A stretch of 64,000 bases of DNA from Thecaphora thlaspeos (Eukaryota; Basidiomycota; Ustilaginomycetes; Urocystidales; Glomosporiaceae). Under the pieces are notes generated by a model, which saw only the letters and a list, made by a program, of their open reading frames with translations, ran no database searches and was not told the origin of the DNA. The DNA is taken from assembly GCA_900291925.1 (NCBI GenBank), contig UWYS01000008.1:186001-250000 (forward strand), read 5' to 3'. Position numbers and translations under genes: made by a program. Positions within the stretch are counted from its first letter, which is position 1. Every line of letters starts with the position of its first letter. Positions 55,736 through 64,000 of this stretch are shown in pieces.

Positions 55736-57056
55736 CTAGTCCCGCTTCTCCTCGCCTTGCTGCGGCACCTCTACCGTAAAGACAAAAGGACAATGATGGC
55801 TCCTCCTTCCTTGCTTCTCCAAATACCTAACCCCTCCCACCTTTCCCCTCTCTGTCGCAGATTTATCAGCAAGAGCATAATCAACTCTAGCACCTACACC
55901 GTCCCTATGCGCATTTTCGAACCAACCTCTCTGCATTCCCTTTGGCCATTCTCCGTTTCGTAGACATCCACCAACCCCGCTCGTTCCCACGCCTCTCTCC
56001 AATGGATCCTAGCATGAAGATGCTGTTCTTCCGATCTTGACGACGACCTCGGTCTAGCGTCCATGCTGGACGGTGTAACGTTGAAATCGCCACAAAGAAT
56101 AGGTATCCTACCCTTCTCGCGATCAGATACGATCTGTTCGCAAAGTGTCAAATTCGAGTTTTCGTTGGTGTCTTGTCGTCGTGCTTGATATGGTCGATTT
56201 GTAGGCGTAAGAAAGAGGAGTTGAGGACGTAGATGTTGTAGATCTGTTAACATATCGTTCCTCAGGGTGTCAAGTACGACGTCAGCCCAGGAAAGAAGGA
56301 GAAAAAGTAAGAGAGTGAAGGTGGTATACGTACAGATAGATCGCCAAGGTGCAATATACCAATGCGACCTTCATCATCCCACTCTACTACGTTCCAACCA
56401 TTGACGAAACGTAGTATATCCTTTCGAACAAACGTAGCCACACCGAACCTCGCTTTTTCCCTACGTAAATCGTACAGGTTGAGAAACATCTCATACCCCC
56501 ATCCCCCTTCGCCCTGGTCACTTCGTTTTGGTTGGAAAGATCTCTGCATATCCTGAACGATAGGATCGTTTGGACGTAGTTGGATCTCCTGTAGACAGAT
56601 GATGGAAGGGTACGACGTGGTATGGAGTAAATGTCGAATTGGATCTTGTTCCTCCGTCCCCGAAGCTGGCAAGGAGGAGGGCGAGGCGAAGAATGACGTG
56701 ATCTTGGAAATGGAGAGGAGAAGGTGTCGACGGATCCCGTCGACGTTCCACGAGAGGATCGTCAGTTGGCGCGTCCTTTCCCCGCCCACGTCGCTCGCTT
56801 TCGCCTCAGCATGTTTCGACGTAGTGGTGATGTGGGATGATGGTGTCCATCCTTCGGATCGTAGTGAGCGTTTCTTTGCTCGCCATCCTTTCCCCCTCCC
56901 CGGCAAGGGCGACGGCGACGGCGACGGCGAGGATGAGGGTGGGGAGGGACGTTTTGTAGACATGTAGCGTACGGTCGAAGCGGATCGTTGGTTGGACTGA
57001 CGAATACAGTATGTGAGGTGATGAGCTCGAACTAAGGGGTGGACAGGGGTCGTCAT
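55736..57056 (-). CDS. Endonuclease/exonuclease/phosphatase-family nuclease (AP-endonuclease-like), frame apparently broken
   Basis: Start chosen at ATG 57056, giving an N-terminus MTTPVHPLVRAHHLTYCIRQ that is basic and free of acids (mitochondrial type). Exon 1 runs to about 56330 or 56334; exon 2 starts near 56243. Motifs in order: LSWNVDGIRR, ICLQEIQL (catalytic Glu), FGVATFVRKD, ILCGDFNV, GLVDVY. That frame then stops at 55894, while the next frame continues with GARVDYALADKS (family motif RxDYxL) and SHHCPFVFTVEV, where SDHxP is expected. No good intron reconciles the two frames; the only in-phase GT-AG option is 41 bases and would delete the conserved DVY segment. So there is a one-base shift, a very short intron, or decay. 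Codons are visibly less GC-rich than in neighbours. The family repairs abasic sites or removes DNA adducts; AP-endonuclease versus TDP2-like remains open. Confidence 0.64.
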
Positions 57057-57226
57057 TCTTCGGATGGTGGTGGTGCGTGGATGGAAGCGTGGCAAAGGTC
57101 AGACGCAAGAGAACAATATACGAGGCACACCGCCAAAAGACGCCAGGCAGACAGGCACAACCGCAATGTCGAGGGGCTGTTGGTTGATCCTTCTTTGCCG
57201 CCCCATCCTCAACACGCTGCTCCTCT

Positions 57227-60200
57227 CTACGCCGACACCACATCCCTCACCACGCCCTCGACGATCTTGCCGATCAAGTACCGACTCACCCTTTCTTGTC
57301 CCTGCTGCTGCTGCTGCTCCGCCGCCACCGCCAGATGAGCCGCCACCGTCAGTCTATCCACCAGCGCCTTGACTTCCTCCTCCTGCTCCATCTTCGTTTC
57401 GCCGTTGCGCCTCGCCTCGACGGCAGACTGACGCACCAAGCTCGCCAGTTCGCGCATCGTCTCGAGCCTCGCTCGTCCTTCCTCGACAGTCCAGAGCAAG
57501 GCCACGGCGATCTGCGTCTCTTCCGACGTCAGAGACGCGCCCGTCTCCGGCGCTTGTAGAGACGCTACGAGCGCCCGTTGGACGTCTGGGCGCGACTCCA
57601 GCGCAAGGCGTCCGTTTTGCCGCGCCATGTCGAGGATCTTTGAGAGGAGACCGCGTTGCACCAACGGCGGTCGAGGCGGGTGCTCCTCTGTCGTAGCATC
57701 AGCAACAACGGTGGACGTGGCGGTGGAAGACGGCGACGAACCGACGAGACGGTTAAAGCACTGCTCGTAGAACGCCTCGACAAACCGAACGTCGTTGATC
57801 GTCGCTAGCGCCCGCACGCCGTCGCTCGGCTTCAGGTCGAGCGACCTCACCAGCGTCAGGTAGCTAGGCAGCATGAACGCCTTGTCGAGCGTCAGGCACT
57901 CCATCACCAGCGTGCGTAGCAGCGCCTTCAGCCCTTGCCCCTTACCGTCGTCCTCGTCGACCTCGCAGAGCCGTTCCACCAGCTCCTCGTGCTTGCCTGC
58001 GCCCGCAAAGCCATGGACCAGCTCTCGCAGCTTCTCCATCGACGGCCCCAGCCCCGCCGCGGTGCACGACCCAAGATCGAGCGGAGCCGTACCCAGCGAG
58101 CGCGAAAAGATGCTCCGGCTCCCCTGCGGATCGTCGGTGTACGAGAGGTAGCCCGTCTTGCGCTGGACGTGGAGGATGCGCGAGTGGAGCAGCGCCCGCG
58201 CATGCTGCCGCGAGTCGCCCACCTGCAGCGACGTAGGCCAGTACCGCGCCGTATCCGTCGAGACACGCTCCACCTTTTCCAGGCCGGGCAGCATGATGGG
58301 CGTAAAGATGCGCGCCGACCTACGCGTCCGCTCTTCCTCGTCGCTCCTCGCGTCGCCACTGCCGCCGACGACGCCTACCCGTGTCTCGAGGCGCATCGGC
58401 ACCGTGGCGGCCTCGCCCGTCTCGATGTCCTTGGCGATCAGCAGCCTCGGTTCCGCCGCCAGCACCCAGAGGTGTCGGAACGCTTGGAGGTGGGCGCGGT
58501 TGTCGGTGCTGCTCCCGGGGAAGCGCGGGAAAAAGGCAATAAGCAGCGCGGAAATCGCCGAGTCGGACGAGCCCAGCGTCATCCGTCCGCCGCCGAGGAA
58601 GAGCAGGCCGATCGCCATGTGTGTCGCCATGTGCGAACCGTAGCTTCGCTCCGACTCCAGATCGCCGTGAGCCCAACGCAGCATCCGCAGCACCTCGAGA
58701 TTGCCGCTGCCCGCAACCACTGCGGCCAACGAGACCGTCACCAGGTCGGCGGCGGCGCGCAGAGCTGACTGTCGGATCTTGCCAAAGTAGGCGGTGGCTT
58801 TGACCTTGGCGTCCTTGTTGAGCTGCGTCAGCTGCTGCAGCAGACAGGCCCGGGCCGCTGCGTCCTGCGAGCCGGCGTACTTGAGGCCCATGGCAAAGCA
58901 GGCGCCCGCCTTCATGTTGATCGAGGCCAGCTGGGCCGCCTCGGACAACTGCCCGCGCTCCCCCTCTCGTCCCTTGCCGGGGCCCGCGCCCGACGACCTC
59001 GGCAGCGGCGCTCGCATCCACTCCGGCAGCACGCTGTCAATCCACTCGGCCGAGCACCGGATCTCGTCCCAGAGGACGAGGTAGCGCGCCAGCACGCGAA
59101 CCAGCAGCACGTCGGGACGGATGTAGTCAAGCAGCTCGCTGGCCGCCGGGACCCACAGGATGTCGGCGATGTCGGCGCGGTTACTGCGCAGGAAGATGAG
59201 GCCGAGCGCCACGCTTGCGGGGATCGAGGTGAGGCTGAGATCCGGAGTCAGCTCGACCTTGGCCGCGAACGGCTTCCGCTTGCTGCGCTGGACGTCGGCG
59301 AGCGAGCCGTTGATGAGCTGCTCGAGCTTGACGAGGATGCGCTTATCCGGCAGGCTAGCCATCCCATCGGTCCTGCCCTTGCCCAGCATCACCAGGCCTA
59401 GGGCCAGGCCGGCAGAGAGCGAATAGGCTTCGCGGTGCTGCGACTGGACGTCGGGGATCGGCGACTCGGCCGCGCCGATCTGCTGCAGCATCCTGTTGGC
59501 CGTCCAGCGATGATTGCTGCCCAAAAAGACGAGCCCCATGGCCAGCAGGCCCGCCGTCTGCGTGAGGATGGAGAGGTTGAGCGGCGCCGACCCGGGTGGG
59601 AGGAAGGCGACCAGCTGCATCCCGAGCAGGTGACGCGCGGCCGGATCGCCCGTCCCGACGGCGGCGGCCGCCAGCCCGAGCAGGAAGCCGATTGTCACGA
59701 GGTTGTGGCGAGCCTTGAGGTAGCGGAAGACGTGGACAGGCGTGAGCGCCGGCAGGTGCCTGATCAGCCCGAGGCCGAAGAGGAAGCCAGCGTGCTTGGC
59801 CGTTGGCTCGTCGCCGAGGTGCGAAAAGATCCATTTCGAGTCGATCCGGTCGCCGCGCGCCACCGAGACCTCGAGGATGGACGCAACGCCGTTGTGAAAC
59901 TCGGGCCACTCGAGCGGGCCGGAGTCCGTCTTGCCGTCTGGCTCGACCGTGGTCCCGCGCGGGACGATCTTGACGCCGAGGCAGAGCGGCGGGATGCGCC
60001 ACTTCTGCGTCACGCGGAAAGACCGCGAAGCCATGAAGAGCATCCCGCGCCCGACGGGGACCGCCTTGGTCCGCTCGCTGATGGCGGCGACGGCGCGCGA
60101 GTGCTGTTCGACGACCGCCGCCTCTGGCTGGTTCTCGACCTCCGGGACGTGGACCGTGCTGATCGCCGTCGTCTCGAGCATCTTGACAACGTCGGCCAGC

Positions 60201-63200
60201 CGAAAGTCCTTGTTGAATATCTGGGCGCACAGCGGATCGAGCTGGGCGCGCTTCGGAAGCGTTCGCAGCAGCCTGGGCGCAACCGTCTGCTGGAGGTCGG
60301 TGCTGTAGCCCGCGTGGCCGGCCAGCAGGTGCATCGCGAGGTCGGCGCGGTAGACGAGACGGAACGCGTCGGCCGACCAACCCATCGGAGGTTCGAGCTG
60401 CGAGCTGCGGATCGCCTCCAGCAAAGGCAAGGCGAGGCCGAGCGGCAGGCTTCGCAGCTCGTCATGGTCCACGCCCAGCTCCGCCATCCTTTCCACCACC
60501 CGATGCGCCGTCGACCTGGCCGGTGAGGTGTTGTCGCTCGGAAACGCGGCAAACAGGGCATACAGCTCGAACAGCCGCGTAGCTTTACAGCAGACGCTGC
60601 GGAGCACCTCTTGCGTCGCGGGCAGCACCGCCTTCCGCGTCAGGTCGCGAGCCAGATCGACGATCGTCACCCGGGTCTTGCCCTTGAGCTGTCTCAGCAG
60701 AGCATCGTAGATGTCGAATGGGGCGGCGGAAGCCTCGGCCTTTGGGTCCGCTGTCGTCTGCCTTTCCGTCGGTCCGCACTGAGCAAGCAGGGAGGCAGCC
60801 GGCTCCACCTTCATCCAGTAGTGTACCCAGCTGTCGAGCGCGCACAGCGATGCCAGCGGGGCGATCAGACCAACCAGTCGCGGCAAGTCGGAGAGGGCGG
60901 CGATCGAGTCGAGCCGGCTCTCTTGCGCCAGCAGGTGGAGGCACGCCGCAACGATGCGACGGTCGTACGACGATAGAGACGCCGATGCCGGCGTCGGTGT
61001 CGACCCTGTGCTCCGCTTCTGTCGCTGTCCCGCTGCCGACTGCGGCTGCGATGGCAATGCTTTCCAGCGCGCAAAAATGTCGCTTGCGCCGGCTTCGGCG
61101 TGGGAGAGGGATGCCGTCAGGCTCTCCAGCGGGTCGCCCTTTTCCATAGTTGCCGGCCGCAAGCTGCTACCGCTAAGGACCTGGACGAGAACATCCCAGT
61201 CGTGGTCCGGCCGCGGCATGTCCCTCTGCTCCGAGGGCTTGTCCAGCCCGAAGCGGTGCGTGATCCAGGCCGCCTTCAGTGAGGCGTAGCTGGCGGACGA
61301 CAGCATCACCGCGAAGAGGCGGAGAACCCGCCGGGTCAGCGAGCAGCGAGGCTCGAAGTCGAGCTCGATCTCTACTCGTTCCGGACGGTCCCTGAAGTGC
61401 AGCTGCAGCGTCGTGCCGTGCACAGACGCGATGCGGTCGATTGTTGCGGTCAAGACCAGCGTATCGGCGTCCGGAACGCCCTGCCGCTCGGTCGACCACC
61501 GCCTCCACGAGCCCAGCTTCAGGGGCCCGGTCTCGCGGCCGACCGGGCCAACCCACATCGACAGAGAGCCGTCTGCGTCCACGGCGACCACTTCACTGGC
61601 GGCGCGTCCGTTCGGCGACAGCACCGCGACCTTGGCCGAGTCGAGGACCGAGAGGGCAACCGTAGCGTCCGGCTTGCACGAATACAGCGATCGGCGAACA
61701 TGGCCTGCCTCGTCGGCGTAGTTGCGGTACTGGACTTGGCGGCAGAAGGTCTGGCCGGAGCTCGGCACACAAATGTAGAGGTGGACGGGAGCATCCTTGA
61801 CGTCGGAGAACCGAGCCGCTTTGACCTCGACCTTTAGCGCGTCGCCGGAGCTGTTCGACCAGCCAGAATGGACGGTAATGACGTCGGTCGCAAGTCAGCC
61901 ATATTTCTCGTGTCGGTGCTGCATGACATCGCCTTCGATATCGCAAGAACCCCCCGCACAGTGGCCGCAAGCTAACCACTCACCTGCCAAGCATCGGAAC
62001 CTTGATCTCCTCGAGCAGCGCAACCGCAGCGAAGCTCCTGGCAAAATTGTCGAGGTCCGCGAGACCGCTAAAGGCGTCGGCCGAATCGGTCGAGTGCGAG
62101 CCCGACTCGTAAGCGTCGGTCCCTTCCCGGTCGAGTGCGCCCAGCTTGCCCGTGCTAGGTCCCGTAGTGGCTGGGTAGGAGTTGAGGTCGAAGTTGTCGA
62201 TGCTGAGGTCCAGCGGCGGGCGCGGCATCGACATCGAGAAGCTTGTCCTCGCCGCCGGTGTCCTCGCCGCAGTGCCCGGCTGCCGAGAGGCGGTCCTCGG
62301 GCCGGCGTACGGCGTCCTCGCCGCGTGTGAGCTCCGGTGCAGGCGTGCGGCCGACGACGAAGAGATGCGTACGCTCGCATTGCCCGGCGCCAGCATGGCC
62401 TCGTGCGTCGTCAGCGCGTGGCTCTGCCGGCGCAGCCCGTCGACCGTCTGTGAGACGTTGCCGTTCATCGTGCGGTCGCGCGCGAGCGAGCCTACGTCTT
62501 CGGCGCGGCCGGTCATGCGTCGCTCGCTGTTGCCGGCGTGCATGGCGCTAATGCGGCGGCTGCGTCCGCTCGGGTCGCGACCCATGGGGACCGACTTGGC
62601 GCTAGAGCGCCTCTCGAGCTCGATCCGCCCGCTCTTGCGCGTCGAGGGCAGGCCTCGCCCTATGCCGCCGCGCTTCGAAGAGCTCTGCGGATCGTGGGAC
62701 GTCTCGTCGGCCTCCATCGACGCAGGGTCGATGCCCGCCAGCGAAGACTCCTGCGTCCGCGCCTGCGCTTGATGACGATGATGTAGATGACCGCCGACCT
62801 CGGCCGACTGGGAGATGGGGCCCGAGGGTGCGTCACTCGAGCCGTACGCCGACGCCGTCGTCGCGAGGCGGGACGAAAGGATGATTGACATCGAGACGGG
62901 CCGCGTCGGGGTGGCAGAGAAGGCATAGATGCGGATCGAGCGCGAGCGGTGGCTGGCCGTCACCAGCACGGGAAGCGGCGACTGCGTGGTGCACTGCGAG
63001 ACAAAGACGATCGTCTCGTCCACCTCGGTGAATGGCGTGGCCGGCCCGTAAACGAGATGGCGGCGGACACGGCTTTCTGCAGTACCTGAGCCTGCGCCAG
63101 AGCTGGGGACGGGGTCAGGCAGGGACTCGGAGATCTGGATGTAGCGGTCCACTTGAGCCAGCTCATCAAAGGGGCGGCGGAGGTGGAAGGCCATCGGAAG

Positions 63201-64000
63201 GATGCTCGAGGCGAGCTCGCCCTCATCGTCCTCGTCCATGATGTCGGAGGGCGGCGCAAAGGGCCCGAAGTCGGACGTCTGCGGACCCAGCATCGATGAA
63301 GCTACGTCGGGAAAGGGATAGCCCATTGCGGACGCCGAAGACGAAGACGACGAAGCAAAAGCGTGCCGCCCCAATCTTCCCTGCTGCCGCTGAAGGCGGT
63401 CAGCAATCTCGACGTCCTCCTTCTCCGTCTGGCGAAGGACAAAGAGGCCGATCGGCAAGGGAAAGGCACGGGCAGGGCGGAAAGGAAGATCGATGCGGTA
63501 CTCTTGGCCGCGGTGGGCAAGGTGGATCAGGATGCCCTGCTGAAAGAAGATGCAGAGGGCGCGCTCGAGGCTCAAGGCTTCGGGATCGTGTGAGACGCGA
63601 GCGCCGTCCGTGTCCAGGGAACTGTGAAGAGCATCGCTGCGACGACGCTGGAGGGCGGAGAAGGCGCCCCTGCCCCGCAGGAGGGCGCGAGAGGCCTGGC
63701 GTTCGGCTGACTCGGCAGCATCGCTGGTGGCTCGGCCTGTGCGCATAGCAGCGCGCTTTCCCGGAGCTCTCTCGATTGAGTCCGGGCAGCCTACCTCGAA
63801 CCAAGTCCAGAACGCCTGTAGAACGGGCTCTGAGAAGGTAAAGGTACGGACGACCTTGCAGCCGCGGGACCAGGTGAGGACCTTGTCGCGCCAGCACAGC
63901 TCGGTGAGCGCGGTGTCGGTGTCGGTGTCGGGGCGCTGGCGGGATGCTGCTGCAGAGGCGCTCGAGCCAGCATAGCTGCCTCTGGTAGCATCTGACGAGG
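57227..64000 (-). CDS. APC1: Anaphase-promoting complex subunit 1 (APC1), 5' truncated by window edge
   Basis: Two visible exons: 64000-61984 (open to the window edge) and 61850-57227, intron 133 bases with CTGAC branch site, GTGAGT donor and GAACAG acceptor, phase 2, join VPMLGS-SGDALKVEVKAA. About 2212 residues are present. The N-terminal WD40-like part is seen in ALTELCWRDKVLTWSRG, RTFTFSEPVLQAFWTWFE, ILIHLAHRGQEYRIDLPF. A Ser/Arg-rich loop of phosphorylation type follows. The C-terminal half has the proteasome/cyclosome repeats (FLLGLAAAAVGTGD, AGLALGLVMLGKG, FAMGLKYAGSQD, MAIGLLFLGGGRMTLG) and the conserved STDNRAHLQAFRHLWVLAAE segment. Apc1 is the largest scaffold of the APC/C ubiquitin ligase that drives anaphase. 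The ATG lies beyond the right edge; few residues can be missing, judged against family N-termini. Confidence 0.95.

Overview
This 64 kb window is nuclear DNA of a fungus. It is GC-rich, and genes lie on both strands with short GT-AG introns (mostly 80-440 bases, donors often GTGAGT, some with visible CTGAC/CTAAC branch sites). Recognisable proteins include MnSOD, a fungal-type Oxa1, Neo1, Dim1, Rei1, Mus7/Mms22 and a TRFH-Myb telomere protein. Gene content and style (few introns, alanine- and serine-rich low-complexity stretches, a likely Clp1-like protein) suggest a basidiomycete, probably Ustilaginomycotina; the clade is my inference. I see no mobile element, tRNA, rRNA or CRISPR array.

Layout, left to right: the 3' part of eEF1B-gamma (+); NEO1 flippase (-); complex I LYR subunit NDUFA6 (+); a gene-poor 1.9 kb; a Clp1-like protein (+); REI1 (-) and ubiquitin-eL40 (+), divergent; MUS7/MMS22 (+); an Rmp1/NEPRO-like nucleolar protein (-); OXA1 (+); a TRFH/Myb telomere-binding protein (-); an amino-acid transporter (-); a 2.9 kb gene-poor stretch; a 171-residue orphan (-); SOD2 (+); an AAGAB/p34-like adaptin chaperone (-); a Rossmann-fold oxidoreductase-like protein (-); a UIM-AlkB protein (-); an arrestin-like protein (-); ADE13 (+); AP-1 beta-adaptin (-); DIM1 (+); an exonuclease-endonuclease-phosphatase (EEP) family nuclease with a broken frame (-); and the 5'-truncated APC1 gene (-), which runs off the right edge.

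Themes: ribosome production and translation (eEF1B-gamma, Rei1, ubiquitin-eL40, Dim1, Rmp1-like); genome maintenance (Mus7/Mms22, TRFH-Myb protein, AlkB, EEP nuclease); mitochondria (NDUFA6, Oxa1, SOD2, probably the nuclease); membrane traffic (Neo1, AAGAB-like, AP-1 beta, arrestin-like). These are scattered housekeeping genes, not an operon-like system.

Most worth a second look: tandem ubiquitin-interacting motifs fused to an ALKBH2/3-type dioxygenase; a two-unit TTAGGG telomere-repeat site about 265 bases upstream of the telomere-binding-protein gene; and an apparently frame-broken, less GC-rich nuclease gene with a mitochondrial-type leader and an altered catalytic motif.
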